A stretch of DNA of 44,278 nt from Saksenaea vasiformis B4078 (GCA_000697055.1 JNDT01001796.1:1-44278); one strand, 5' to 3'. Numbered from the stretch's first letter, positions 31,699 to 43,575 are shown. A program made the numbers and translations. The notes: generated by a model not told the origin, from the letters alone.

Positions 31699-34364
31699 AT
31701 GCATAAAAAAAAAAAAGTTAGCCTTTTTTTTTTTTTTTTTTTCGTTCGCTTCTTTTCCCCTTTCATGTCCATCGGAAGCTTTGCTAATGTCGACGTACCG
31801 TCTAATACCTCACTATGTCTGACATCCGGTTGCGTCAAGACCAGTGCATCCATCCTTAGTACAGTTGATCTAACTGTAGATCCGTGTTCCGATTTTTATC
31901 AGTATACATGTAGGACGTCTTAGTTACTTGCTTATCTCTTTCTGACCTTTATTATGTAGGTGGTAGTTGGGTCAAATCGGCAATGATTCCTGAAGATCAA
32001 TCTGGTAAAAAAGAAATAGAGAATATGAGCAATATTTGCTTCCCTTTTTCTCTCGCGCACATCTCTAAAAAATAAGTTTATTAGGTGTCGGCACATTCCT
32101 CCGTCTGAGAGATGATAATCTAAATGCGATGATTCAAATTATGGAATCTTCCTACGACGACTTTATGAAAGATATTCACACAGACTTTACGACGGATGAG
32201 CAGGATCGGGTCAACTTTCAGATGTTACAGGATTACTACGGGTCCTGTATGAATGAAACAACTTTGGACGCGCTTGGTCCAACGCCGCTTTATCCCGAAC
32301 TTAGCACGTTGCTCTCCAAACTCCCCAACGACCATCCTTTCAGTTCGGACGACGTCGGACCGCTTACCGATGCCTTGATAACCATCTACCGTGAAGGCAT
32401 CCAACCATTCTTCTCTCTCAACATTGGCCCTGATGATATGCATCCTGATGTGATTTCTATTACCCTTAATCAACCCGACCTCATGCTACCATCCAAAGAA
32501 TATTACGAACAACCCGGCGTAACTGCTATCTACCGCAAATCGCTCATTGAACTTTTCAAGGCGGTTCTGGGTCGAGCTAATTGTTCCGCTGTCGATGCAC
32601 TGCGTTTTGCCAAAGCCAAAGAAGCCAACCTTCCTCTTCTTTCTGACGCCGAGATTGAGAGCCTCGTGAATCGTGTTGTCGACTTTGAGATCCAGCTGGC
32701 AAATATTACTTACAAACGGTAGGTTTTTTCTTGCTAGTTACATTCTTGTTTATATTTTCTGCTTTTAGGGAAGATCTTCAAGATCCAGTTGCAAACTATC
32801 ATGTGATGGCACTTGCACAGATCCAGGAATCGTACAATTTTGTGGATTGGTCCCGTTTCCTACGACAGTTCGTACCAGCAAAACAAGATCTGCCAGAGTC
32901 GTTGATCGTGCCCGTGCCAAAATACTTTGAAACACTTACAAGCTGGTCTAATAATCACGTACCAATGCAAACCATCCGTGAATACATCCTACTACGCAAT
33001 ATTGCCGCCAAAACGTACAGCTTGGACTCTAACATTCGTACGATTATACGGAAGATGAAAAGTGCGATCGCGAGTGGTACCACTGCCTCACCTTTCCGTT
33101 CCCGCGTCTGCATCCAAGCAACCAGCAACACATTTGGACCGCTTATGGGGCGCTACTATGTGATGAAAAAGTTTGGCGGTGATGCTGAAAAGGCTCAAGT
33201 GGAACGCTTTGTCAAGATGATTCATGAATCCTGGTTAAAACGACTTCGGGATGAAGTCTGGCTTGATGAAGAAACGCGCAAAAAAGCAATTGAAAAGGTC
33301 TATTTTTTATCTTTTTTGGACAAAAGGAATTAACATGTGGTTTTAGATCGGCAAAATCAAGCATAAGCTCGGCTATAGCATTGCTTCACCCGACATTCGA
33401 TCGCCTACCTCACTGCAACAGTACTTCGATGGTGTCGAGATTGACAAGTCTTCTTATTTTAAAAATGAACAATCCACTACAAAGTGGATGCTAAATCGCG
33501 GTTGGGATAAGTTTGGCAAACCAGTGAACAAGGAAGAATGGTTCATGAATCCGCAAGATGTCAATGCGTACTACACACCTAATTATAATGAGGTATCTGC
33601 TAGAGATCTCTTCCATTCTCGATACTAAGAAAGCAATATAGATCGTAGTACCTGCAGGTATACTGCAGCCTCCCTTCTACGACAAGGATAGCAGCGACAA
33701 CCTCAATTATGGAGGTATCGGTATGGTCATTGGCCATGAATTATCGGTAGGCGACTTACTCATTAGGAACATGTTTATACTTATTACAAACCTCTCTCCC
33801 TATATACAGCACGCTTTTGACAATTCGGGTCGTCATTTCGATGGCGATGGCAATCTGAAAGACTGGTGGACTAACGCTACAGCTATAAAGTTTGAGGACA
33901 GATCGCAATGCTTCATCAAAAATTTCAATGGATTCAGTGTGAATGGACCAGATGGAAAAGCCTACAATGTCAACGGCAAAGTATGGAAAAGGAAAAAAAA
34001 AAGCTGGTATCATATGATTAATTATCCTCTATAGATGACACTGGGCGAAAACCTGGCTGACAGTGGAGGTCTGCGAGCCTCTTATATGGCATACAAACTT
34101 GTTACAAAGGAGTCACCCATCGCAACTCGCCTACCTGGTCTCTCCGATCTTTCTCCCGACGCCTTATTTTTTATAAACTTTGGTCGAATCTGGTGCAGCC
34201 GACAGCGTCCTCATATGGCTGTTCAACAAGTTTTGACCGACGTCCATTCGCCCAGTCAATTCAGAGTAAATGGTGTCGTTAGAAGTTTTAAAGAATTTGC
34301 AGAGGTATTCCAATGCAAACCAGGAAGCCCCATGCATCCCGAAGAAAAATGCCAAATGTGGTAG
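31699..34364 (+). CDS. M13 (neprilysin/endothelin-converting enzyme-like) zinc metallopeptidase
   Basis: Eight exons: 31699-31909, 31960-32004, 32085-32718, 32769-33297, 33347-33592, 33642-33746, 33810-33980, 34035-34364; 756 aa if translation starts at MHKKKK. The N-terminal domain has CLTSGC and PCSDFYQYTC, the usual Cys pairs. The catalytic domain has HELSH (587-591, split by an intron), GENLADSGG with zinc ligand Glu652, a DVHSPSQFRV active-site His (718) and the terminal CQMW. All M13 zinc and catalytic residues are present, so it is expected to be an active ectopeptidase or secreted peptidase cleaving short peptides. The start is uncertain: the presumed signal-anchor (KKKKVSLFFFFFF) is encoded by an A12 run and a T19 run and could instead be the pyrimidine tract of an upstream intron. 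Confidence 0.93.
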
Positions 34365-34402
34365 AACAGTTAGAAAATAATCCGAAGTCGCAAAAAAACA
34401 AA

Positions 34403-34405
<3 letters not shown>

Positions 34406-34455
<50 letters not shown>

Positions 34456-34476
34456 GCACGCACGCACACACACACA
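34406..34476 (+). repeat. (CA)n microsatellite with CGCA interruptions
   Basis: About 70 bp of CA/CG dinucleotides just after the M13 peptidase stop. ORFs of Cys/Val repeats on the other strand are artefacts of it. Confidence 0.97.
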
Positions 34477-34480
34477 TTCT

Positions 34481-35465
34481 GCCTATTAACTACTACGTAT
34501 GATGGATACATTAAAATAGAAACTTCTGTCAGTTTGTCTTACAGTTCGAGCACATCGCTTCCGCTTTTGGTAGACCATTCCTCATTGTCAGTTAACAGAA
34601 AGCTAGTACATGTCGCAATAGCATTCACTGCACATGCATCGTTTCATACAAAGTTGGACGCGATAGTATAGACATGAAGCGGAGTATAGAAGCGGGTAAT
34701 CTCTGCTATTCATGCATCAACCTCGTGCTTACCCGCGATACGATTTGTTTGTAATGTACAAAAATGGATAACGGCAACGGTACCAAGTAAATTACCAGTG
34801 GAGGTTTTTGACATATACCATCTCCTAGTTCCTATATGATGCAATATGCATTTGACAGCATTGCAAAGATCACTTATGACTGTTTCATATCATGCGGTGT
34901 AAGATAGAAGCTAAACAACAGTCTAGTTTTCTTTTTTCTTTTTTTTTTTTTTTTTTACAAAAAACGATGGTTCTCATTGAAATGGTGTAGCTATTTGTAT
35001 ACATTGCTTGACAGGTTTCCATTATAAGCGCTTTTGGAATGCCCTCCTAGATCGGCGATCACATTGAGTTAGGGTCTTTCATGAACAACCTAGTCTGCAC
35101 CAACTATATTGGTGAAACTATTTCAGGGATGTATTATCACAGTAGCTCCTAAAACGTGTCCACTCAACGGATGAAACTGGCTCCTCTCGACATGTTCCTC
35201 AAATAAGAAAAAATTTACTAATGACGACACGGTCGCGTTATCTGAATTGCGGCATGCAGAGCATTTGGAAATATTTTTGGTCTGGTAGCTCTTTATATAC
35301 AATGGAGCGCTATAAAGGAAAAGAACTGAAGAATAAGGCGGCCGCCGTCCTTCTGTTGATATGTGGACGAATGGAACAACTTGTGAGATGATTTTACGTC
35401 AACAATAAGATAGATCTTATTTATGACATTCAGCACATCTGTCTAATGGCAAAATCTATGTTTTA
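34481..35465. other. Intergenic, no gene recognised
   Basis: Nearly 1 kb between the convergent M13 peptidase and COG7 genes. A T tract lies at 34932-34956. No coding feature was seen. It should hold the 3' UTRs and terminators of both neighbours. Confidence 0.6.
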
Positions 35466-38084
35466 TTACAGCTCGAGAAGAACAACGCCTCGCATTTCTG
35501 CCACTTGTTTTAACATTTCGTTTTTCTTGGTTGGGTTTTCTCTTTCAGCCCACAGCTCTTTGATGATGTATTGCTCGTCCTTGCCAAATAGTTCGTACAC
35601 TTGGATCAGTTCCGGAACAGGTTGTACATCCAGGGCAGCGAGCACATTCACTAAATATTCAATATCCGTGCGCAGCTGACGACCGCCTTGATGGCTCATA
35701 TTCCGGATCTTGAACATTTCGTTCAAGAACGTCGTCATGGTGCCTCGCGCCACGGATGTGGTCCACAATTGGATTACTTGTTCTGTCTGCACGGACTCTT
35801 CCATTTCGATCGCGTCACGCTCTATAAAAGGAATGGTCTCTGTATGATATGCCAGACAATCGTCGTCGGAATACACCTCAAATTGTTGAGGGAGCATTAA
35901 CAGCTGTTCGCCCACGCGTGTGATATATTCGTTGGGTGATAGGCTAAACTGTGGCACCTCCACAGAGGATGCACCACGTCGTGTGGGAGTTTCAAGTTGC
36001 TCCCGCGTCCAAATATCGTTTGCAGCAAGATCAGCGAGATGCCTGGTGATAGGTGTATGGATTGCATCATGGACGAAACGCTGACATTCCCCTGTAAACT
36101 GGTGGATACATTGATACCCTCCTGCTAGTAGATGTGTTATAACGTCCTCTTTTCCTTCCTCTGTTACAGAAGAGGCTTGACTCATCAGTCTATTCAGTTC
36201 GTGTGTGTTGAGAGCCGATGTTCGTAGCAGGGCCAACGATGCACGAGGATATTTTTCTCCCTGACTCGCTTCTTGTATCTCTCTCACATTACTTGTACTT
36301 CGTTTTCGTTCGTGAGATCGCACTGGTTCGGAAGCCACCAGGGTATCTCGCCGCCGGGCGCTTGGTGTAAGTGGAGGCTCCTCGTCAAAAACAATTCGAC
36401 GCATGCCTTCAAATGCACGGGAGATGTTGTCTTCCAATCCATGCAACTGGATATCCATGACCCGACATATACCAAGAAGCTGCAATCCTACCTGGAAAGC
36501 TGACCAGTCGTGTTTCTCTACATCCGTGTCGAAGTCAAGATCGTCTGTAACGTCGGATGACATGGACCGCCTTGGGGGTTCTTCTTCCGAACTGTTCGTA
36601 TCATCTACGTTCTTACAATCTTTCTCCAGTTGCGTCAAAATACTTTCAAGCTGTGTCTTCATATCGCCCACATACACATTAAGCATCTTAAGCCATTCGA
36701 CTCCTCCATAGCCATGAGTTAATCCAAGGCATCGCTCCAAAGCCTCCTTAGCCAGTCCAAACATTTTACCAACCGTTTCCGTTGATATAAACTGCACCAT
36801 CTCCATCGGTAATTTATGTCGTGCTCTAGCTTCCTGAAACAATAATCTCAGCTGTGCGGTCAGATACTGTCCTTCGAGTGCGGCATATTGGGATTGGATT
36901 GGTAAAAATGGCTCATAAAGAACGTAGGACCAGGCGTTCACATCAGCATGACGTAGTGTCAAAGGAACAAGAGTTAACTGATTTGCATGAGAATGTCGCC
37001 GCGCGTGTGATTTGATATGAGCATCAAATGAAGATGGCTCGGTCGAAGCTGTGATCACCGGCGGTTTAGAGAACAATCGTTCCAAGGATAACCCAAAGGC
37101 TTCCGTTGTGGCAAATGCGGCCACCATGATAGGCAACGCATATGGACCTTTGCTTTCTTTAACTGATTGCAGTCGATTATCTAAGGAAGGATCGAGTGAC
37201 TGTAAGATATTCTGGACTAACGCCTGGACGACTGGTTTCGGGTCAGGAAAGATCGACGCACACCAAACGTATTCCTCAGAAAGTAAAACGAACATAGATT
37301 TGTAGAAAGAATCAAGACGATTAACGTCGAATCCGTCCTTTTCCTCTGTATCTCTCCAGTGCGCGACAGCATCAGGGTTCCGTACTTCGAAATAGAGATC
37401 CACGAAGTCTTCGGCACGTCCGATACGACCGTACACTTTGTAAAACTTGTGACACGCTACTGCATCGTGAGACTTTAAGGCTTCAATCACTTTGGGCTTT
37501 AAGACTTGTTCCAGGTCGTCTTGTAGTTTCTTCAGCAGACGGCGGCGTGGCTCGTATTCAGGCGTGTGCTGGAAGACGTTCAAACTCTGCTGGGCACTCT
37601 GTAGACGCGTAGCCGCGCCTTCGAAATCTTCACTGCTCAATCGACTAGCTTCAGCTTCCAGGTTGCTCCAATTCTCTGCCTCACGTAAAGCAGACCGACA
37701 TTGTTCCATGCGTGTCTTGACTATATGAAGCTGTCGAAGCTTTTCCAAAGCTGCTGCAGTGTCTCCTTCTACAACCTCTAGGCTTGCTTTTACTTGATCG
37801 ATACCTTGCTTGGTAGCCTTCGCGTTATCTGCAATGAGTTTGAGATCGTACAGCAAGCGCGGCATGGTCTTGATGACCGTGTCTGTAACGTGCCCCACTT
37901 TGCGCGACGTCTGCTCGCTTGCTAGTTGAAGTTTCGTAACAAGAATAGTTGCCTCCTGTTCCGCTGTAGCTGTTTTCGATTCATTTGGGGTATTTCGTGG
38001 TCTTAATGCCGTATTGATCCATGCTTTGGGATCAAAGTTTGGGTCAGAAAAGGTAGTTATATGGACAGTCGAAGAAGAGCTCAT
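35466..38084 (-). CDS. COG7: Conserved oligomeric Golgi (COG) complex subunit 7
   Basis: Intronless 872-aa ORF from ATG 38084 (MSSSST). The frame stays open 48 codons upstream, but that part is CA-repeat-derived and unlike the family. The N-terminus carries the COG7-like pattern (FDPKAWINTALR, then alternating coiled-coil heptads to about residue 200). An acidic Ser-rich linker (about 500-520) and a basic Ser-rich linker (about 590-620) precede the helical C-terminal region. COG7 is a lobe B subunit of the tethering complex for retrograde intra-Golgi vesicles and is needed for glycosyltransferase retention. It is slightly longer than animal COG7 (about 770 aa). It is divergent from the AP-3 beta gene with 236 bp between the start codons. 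Confidence 0.82.
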   Translation of the reverse strand: MSSSSTVHITTFSDPNFDPKAWINTALRPRNTPNESKTATAEQEATILVTKLQLASEQTSRKVGHVTDTVIKTMPRLLYDLKLIADNAKATKQGIDQVKASLEVVEGDTAAALEKLRQLHIVKTRMEQCRSALREAENWSNLEAEASRLSSEDFEGAATRLQSAQQSLNVFQHTPEYEPRRRLLKKLQDDLEQVLKPKVIEALKSHDAVACHKFYKVYGRIGRAEDFVDLYFEVRNPDAVAHWRDTEEKDGFDVNRLDSFYKSMFVLLSEEYVWCASIFPDPKPVVQALVQNILQSLDPSLDNRLQSVKESKGPYALPIMVAAFATTEAFGLSLERLFSKPPVITASTEPSSFDAHIKSHARRHSHANQLTLVPLTLRHADVNAWSYVLYEPFLPIQSQYAALEGQYLTAQLRLLFQEARARHKLPMEMVQFISTETVGKMFGLAKEALERCLGLTHGYGGVEWLKMLNVYVGDMKTQLESILTQLEKDCKNVDDTNSSEEEPPRRSMSSDVTDDLDFDTDVEKHDWSAFQVGLQLLGICRVMDIQLHGLEDNISRAFEGMRRIVFDEEPPLTPSARRRDTLVASEPVRSHERKRSTSNVREIQEASQGEKYPRASLALLRTSALNTHELNRLMSQASSVTEEGKEDVITHLLAGGYQCIHQFTGECQRFVHDAIHTPITRHLADLAANDIWTREQLETPTRRGASSVEVPQFSLSPNEYITRVGEQLLMLPQQFEVYSDDDCLAYHTETIPFIERDAIEMEESVQTEQVIQLWTTSVARGTMTTFLNEMFKIRNMSHQGGRQLRTDIEYLVNVLAALDVQPVPELIQVYELFGKDEQYIIKELWAERENPTKKNEMLKQVAEMRGVVLLEL

Positions 38085-38320
38085 GCGCCGTACGAAAAAT
38101 GGTTGGCGCTCAGATTGGATAGACCAGCGTCTGCCAATGAAAAACCTGAAACCTTTTAAACCTGAACCTGCTGGTCCTTCGTGATTCAAACACAGCCACT
38201 GCAAAGACGCACACACACACATATACAACTCTCGGTTTTGCTTCGTGCTTTTCCTCCTCTCCTCTTTTGTCTCGCCATCTTTGACGTCAAGTCGCAGGAC
38301 AGGATTTCAAATCGCAAACA
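38085..38320. promoter_or_regulatory. Shared bidirectional promoter of COG7 and AP-3 beta
   Basis: 236 bp separate the two divergent start codons. It contains a (CA)n stretch (38208-38224) and pyrimidine-rich sequence (38240-38280), with no strong TATA box. Dual promoter use is inferred from the arrangement. Confidence 0.6.
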
Positions 38321-41300
38321 ATGGAAGTATCTGATTATATCAGCAAGGCCATGACCTTTGCTGAAAATGCCGCAAAATTGTCCCAAAAAATGTCACAAGG
38401 TCTCGTTGATAATGCGCGCGAGCTTGGCTTCCCTGGTGGCGACTCGGGTGCTCAGTACTTTGACACGTCGGAAGAGAAAATGAGAAACATTAGACGACAG
38501 CTGGATGCCAAGAACGACAGAGAAAAGCTCGACGGTCTCAAGCGATTGATTGCAGTAATGTCCATAACGTACGCTCACTGCTGTTCTCACAGGTTGACGT
38601 TCTATGTAGATGATATCTAAGGGTAGAGACGTATCTGAGTTTTTCCCTGATGTGGTTAAAAACGTCGTATCACAAAATATCGAGATCCGGAAGCTAGTTT
38701 ACATATACCTACTGCGCTATGCTGAGCAGGAACCTGATCTAGCCTTGCTATCGATCAACTCTTTCCAAAAAGATTTGAGTGACAAAAACCAGATTATTCG
38801 AGCCATGGCCTTACGTGTGATGAGTGGTATCCGGGTACCTGTTATCAGCCCTATTGTTCTGTTGGGTATCAAAAAATGCACAACGGATTCAAGTCCTTAT
38901 GTCCGGAAAACCGCTGCACACGCGATACCCAAATGCTACAGGTTGTAGACCACATAATAGAACGCGATAATTACTAACAACTTAAATAATAGTTTGGATT
39001 CCACGCAAAAAGACGCTTTGATAGAGATCATCACTACGTTACTTAAAGATCGATCGAATATCACCATGGGCAGCACGGTGATGGCATTTAACGAACTGTG
39101 TCCAACCCGATTTGACTTGATTCATCCTTGTTTCCGAAAGCTTTGTGGTGTATTGGCAGACTGTGATGAGTGGGGACAAATGGCGATCCTTGATCTGTTG
39201 TTGCGTTATGGCAGGTAAGAGAAGGGTGAGGGGAGAGACTAGATTATAAAGAAATGTGCTAATGTTTGGTTTGCTGATAGAACGCAGTTCCTGAATCCGA
39301 ATCCTAATGTAAGTAATGATTTGCGGATCGTTGCACAATTGTGTTAACTTGATTGTTTTCCAGGGCGAAGATGAATCTCGGACACCGCCAAAAATCGCGA
39401 CTATTGTGAAAAGTAAAGCCTTTTATTCAGATACATCCGAAGAAGACGACGATGACGATGATGAGACTAATGCTGATAACATTGTGGAGATGGACCAAGA
39501 TCATGAGTTACTTCTAAAGAGCTGCTTACCACTTCTACAAAGCCGAAACAGCGGGGTAAGTCTATTTAAGATCCTTCCACATTGTCTGATCTGGTACGGC
39601 TAGGTCGTTTTGGTGGTAGCGAAATTGTTTTATTATTTAGCACCCGCACAAGAGGCACAGAAAATTGCAAAGCCGCTCGTGCGCTTATTGAGGAACCACC
39701 GTGAGCTACAATATGTTGTACTTGCCAACGTCGCTGTCATGTCAAAGAAACGACCTGTAAGTTGACGCATCACACAAAAAAAAAAAAGGATAGAAACTGA
39801 TTCTGTTTTAGTATCTCTTTGAACCCTTCTTACAACACTTCTACGTCCAATCTTCCGAACCAGCTTTCATTCGTGATACCAAGCTAGATATTTTAACTAA
39901 CATCGTTAATGAATCCAACATCCACATGCTGTTGAACGAGCTTCAGGTAGAGAGGAGAGGGATGAGGATGGGGATGGGGATTGTCAGAAGAAATTAACAC
40001 CCGATCACAGCAATATGTCAAGAGTTCCAATAAGGATTTCGTGGCGGCATCTATTCAAGCGATTGCACGCTGTGCGTCGAATGTGCCCTCAGGATCAGAT
40101 AGGTGTTTGCGGTTGCTGATGAAATTATTGCATAGCACAAATGGTAAGAAACAAGTTTGTGAAAGTATCCAACGCTGATGTACATGAAGAACTGGTGGTT
40201 GCGGAATCGGTTCTTGTGGTGACCCGTTTGCTACAAGTGCGTTCAGAAGACAAGATGCGTTCTGTGGTTGCACTTGCAAAATTGTTGGAAACAATCAAAG
40301 TGCCAATGGCCAGAGCTAACATCCTTTGGTTAATCGGACAACACGCTGAAACGTTACCGAAAGTTGGACCAGATGCTTTACGTCAAGCAGTGAAGAATTT
40401 TACAAATGAGGTACATAACAATGCACTAATGATAAGCGGTAGACACTCATTCATGTATAGAATCCTGCAACAAAATTGCAAATCCTGACGCTTTCAGCTA
40501 AACTCGTGTGCCTGAACCCTTCACATGTCACTTTGGATAACCTGAACCAATATGTACTCAACCTTGCACGATATGATTTGAACTATGACGTTAGAGATCG
40601 AGCACGGTTTCTGCGCGTTCTGACACTGCCAGTAAACGATCAACAGAAACCTGGCTTGGAGGTATTGAAGCAGCAACTGAAGCGCATCTTGATGAGCGAC
40701 AAAGAGCCTCCGGTCACGGGAAATGCTGTTCAGTGTAAGTTATCGTACAGTTTCAAAGAACCATGACTGATGGGAGGTTTAGATGGTTCGGAGTACACAG
40801 TTGGCTCTCTATCCATGCTCGCCAATCAACCTCTGCCCGGCTATGAACCACTTCCGGATTATCCTGAAGAGCAACCCGACCCCTCTGTACGAGATGTGTC
40901 AGAACTTGAAGGATGGAGCGGAAGCCAGACAGTTGTTGTAGAACAGGGATTCGGTAGCGACAGTTTTGATGGCCGATACCGCGGTGAACGTGCTTTCTCG
41001 GGTGCATCTACTGCGCTTTCTGGCATTGAAGCTACAGGTGTCAGCAATGTCTATCCCGTGGCTGCAAAGAAAAAGGATGGCAATTACGATTTAGATGCAT
41101 TCTACGAAGAATCGAGCGATGAAGAGGGTGAGGAAGATTTATCATCTGAAGAGGAAGGAACCAGTGAAGAGGAAGAATCTTCCGAAGAGGACAGTGAAGA
41201 AAGTGACGAGGAGGGTGAAGATGAAGAATACAGCAGTAGTGAAGAGGAGGAGCTGATAGAAGTTCAGAAATCGAAACTGATACAGAAATCCAAAAAATAA
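38321..41300 (+). CDS. APL6: AP-3 adaptor complex subunit beta
   Basis: Eleven exons in phase: 38321-38554, 38610-38941, 38993-39214, 39281-39308, 39364-39555, 39604-39756, 39812-39946, 40011-40143, 40190-40410, 40461-40734, 40783-41300; 813 aa. An adaptin N-terminal HEAT solenoid is clear ([50 protein letters not shown]). An acidic insert ([10 protein letters not shown]) lies near residue 300. The C-terminal 70 residues form a Ser/Glu-rich acidic hinge typical of AP-3 beta, ending in a short Lys-rich tail with no obvious ear domain. This length is usual for fungal beta-3. AP-3 carries cargo from Golgi/endosomes to the vacuole. One exon is only 28 nt. Confidence 0.93.
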
Positions 41301-41820
41301 AAGCCTTCCGCTGCAACTGATAATGTAACATTTAAAGGAAACAAACTTTTGTAAGTAACATAGGACGCGTTATCCTTAAGAGGATGTCCTCGTTCCACCA
41401 AAAAACTTCACTCTCTTTGCTGGGAAAAAGGAAAAAAAGAAGGGCCATCAAATCAAGTGGTATCGCGTTGCAGTGGGATAATATAACGCATGCCTCTTTT
41501 ATTTTGTTTAATGTTCTACCAAAGTCAGCAATGTTACTGACAAGGTCAAATCGTAACCTTGGCCTTATCTCCGGATGAGGGAATGACCTGAAGACGTGTA
41601 CCGAATACATGCGTGGAGCAAGTCCACAAACATATTGGAATTTGCCTTGAAAGCATCCGAGCCGAAGATGCGTGAATCGAAAGTGCAGGCTACAGCCTTC
41701 CCTTTCTGGCCCATGTTCAACCATATTAGGAAAATTAGGTTTAGCTCCTCCGAGGTGACACATGTTCATCGCGCTTTCTTCTTTTCTGCCAAGAACCATT
41801 AGTCTTCTTGTCTATCGCCA
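41301..41820. other. Intergenic between AP-3 beta and the BAP31-like gene
   Basis: Holds a 155-codon minus-strand ORF (41332-41799) and overlapping shorter plus-strand ORFs, none with a family I recognise. It may be 3' UTR of AP-3 beta plus promoter, or a decayed gene. Confidence 0.45.
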
Positions 41821-42854
41821 ATGATTTACTATAAATTGACATTCTTCCTTTTGGTGACCGAGGTACATACCGTGGTAGAAGTAGAAAGCAAACTAACGTC
41901 ATTGATTGTATAGATGGTCGTGTTTGGCATTCTCATTGTGAGTTTTTAACATTTTCACCAAAAAAAAAAAAAACAAAGAAACCGGGGACATTGACAACCT
42001 TTTTAGTTGCCACTTCCTTCGCACTGGCGTCGAGCTATGCTCAAATTCATTTCAACATCGCCTGCGGTAAGTTGACCGAGGTTTCATTCTCAATCTCTCA
42101 GGACCTTTAACTTATTTGCTGCGCAGGTTGCCAAGGCCTTGTATATTTTAAAGATCGTGTTTGCGTAAGTAAAACAAACATACACAACGATTATGACGTG
42201 TATTAATCCTTGTTGTGAAGTTTCATCTTTGTCCTGTTCATCGGTAAACTATAGACGAATGGCTATGAGCGTGCAACTCATAAGGATGCTAGATACAATT
42301 AACCGGTTGCAGCGTATCCAAGCCGAAGCCGACGAAGAACAAGCGCACCATCATCATGATTATAGCTACGAAGCCAGCGTCCATGCTAAGAAGTTCTACG
42401 CGCAAAGAAACTTGTACCTTACCGGTTTCACGTTGTTCTTGTCTTTGTACGTGTGATCCGTCAATGAACCGTGTACTAAATGCCAATCCACGTAGGATCT
42501 TGGAAAGAACGAGTACACTGGTGATTGAGGTGCTTAAGCGTGAAGAACAGCTTGAACACTTTAAGAAAGAGGTTTGAAAGAAGCACCACCTAGATCGAAA
42601 ACTCTAACTTGTCGTAGGCTGCTTCCGCTACCAAGGATCAGCAGCGATTGATTGACATTGAAGAGTCGCGCAAGAAGGACATCGATGAGTTGAAGCAAAA
42701 GATTGCCGACTTGAAGAAACAAGACCGTGACTACGAGATCCTCAAAAAGCAGGTGGCCCAGCAGCAACAGGAATATAATCGATTGGCGGATGAGCGCAAT
42801 GCCTTGGAACTGGCTGCAAACGGCCAGTCCACGGAAGAGAAGAAAGGAATTTGA
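41821..42854 (+). CDS. YET3: BAP31/Yet3-like ER transmembrane protein
   Basis: Eight exons: 41821-41862, 41914-41937, 42007-42066, 42127-42164, 42221-42243, 42293-42452, 42496-42571, 42618-42854; 219 aa, all phases closed. There are three N-terminal hydrophobic segments (MIYYKLTFFLLVTE..., ALYILKIVFAFIFVLFID, NLYLTGFTLFLSLYVIL), LPLPSHWRR after TM1, DTINRLQRIQ after TM2, and a C-terminal coiled coil (about 140-210). It ends -KKGI, matching the KKxx COPI retrieval motif, so ER residence is expected. Family members act in ER export and quality control of membrane proteins. Exons of 24 and 23 nt are present. One donor (GTGATC at 42453) is non-consensus but needed to keep phase. Confidence 0.87.
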
Positions 42855-43140
42855 TGGGAGTAGTTCAACAGAATACCGCCGTTAAATGAGCATAAAAAAA
42901 TGAAATAGTACTGTAAAAGTTGATACCACTATATCCTTGTTTGATGGCTAAAGCAAAAATCTACATAAAAATTTACCATATTTTGAAGATGGGCATTTGC
43001 GCCATCTAAGTATTACTTTGCGTTTGTGCCAAATCAATCTTGCGTGCGGTATCTGTGAACTTTCGCGCAGAGAAGTAAATACTTCTACACCAAATCAAAA
43101 GTGTATTGCGCTGGTTCATTGTAATAGGTTCCCCGACGCA
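42855..43140. other. Intergenic after the BAP31-like gene
   Basis: AT-rich 3' flank of the BAP31-like gene. No ORF or repeat was recognised. Confidence 0.5.
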
Positions 43141-43174
43141 CCAATCGGAACGCGTAAACTGACAGTATTTAAAG
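43141..43174 (+). promoter_or_regulatory. CCAAT and TATA-like promoter elements
   Basis: CCAAT at 43141-43145 and TATTTAAAG at 43166-43174 are spaced like a core promoter. They stand just before a GTACGT donor (43230) and a TTCAG acceptor (43289) that precede ATG 43294. Confidence 0.5.
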
Positions 43175-43293
43175 GGACGCATGAATTCTTTTTTTTTTCT
43201 TTGGCTCTGTTTTCTTTATTACATCCCCGGTACGTACTGGAATTGACTATATATGTACGATTACTCATGTCTTATGGCTGATTGTTCAGACTC

Positions 43294-43406
43294 ATGGTCG
43301 TTAAACTCCCAAAGCCGGCCACACGCCGTGCCGATTCCATCTCGCCGCCACCACCCGTTAAGGTGCGGGGCAGGCCCCTGTTAACGGACAGGAGTGCCCT
43401 TCGGGG
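43294..43406 (+). CDS. First coding exon of an unidentified gene (partial)
   Basis: The ATG at 43294 opens a 37-codon basic, Pro-rich exon (MVVKLPKPATRR..., PPPPVKVRGRPLL) that ends exactly at a GTAAGT donor at 43407. A 5' UTR intron (43230-43289) precedes it. No convincing next exon was found before the LINE 3' end about 200 bp downstream, so the gene may have been cut by the insertion. The AT-hook-like VRGRP suggests DNA binding, very tentatively. Confidence 0.45.
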
Positions 43407-43575
43407 GTAAGTAAATTGACATCAAAACATCTTTCATTTACTAACCGTGTTTATGCTGCTCCAATTAATTATGCGTCCATCTGGGGACCAAGTTGATGTT
43501 AAGTAAACGTATAGTTTTGTTGCCAATTCATTAACTAATGACCGCATATTCGATTCCTCCTTAGCGCAAGCTTGG

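Noticed and set aside
34406..34476. CRISPR-like regular repeat
   Set aside because: Simple (CA)n microsatellite without spacers, in a eukaryotic context.
34164..34511. Minus-strand ORFs rich in Cys-Val across the CA repeat
   Set aside because: These are translation of a dinucleotide repeat overlapping the M13 peptidase 3' end.
38085..38228. Longer N-terminus of COG7 (ATG 38228)
   Set aside because: The extra 48 codons derive partly from the CA-repeat promoter region, and the family-like sequence starts after MSSSST at 38084.
40144..40165. A 22-nt intron in AP-3 beta using the first AG
   Set aside because: Too short. The next AG at 40188-40189 gives a 46-nt intron with a branch-like CTGAT and keeps the frame.
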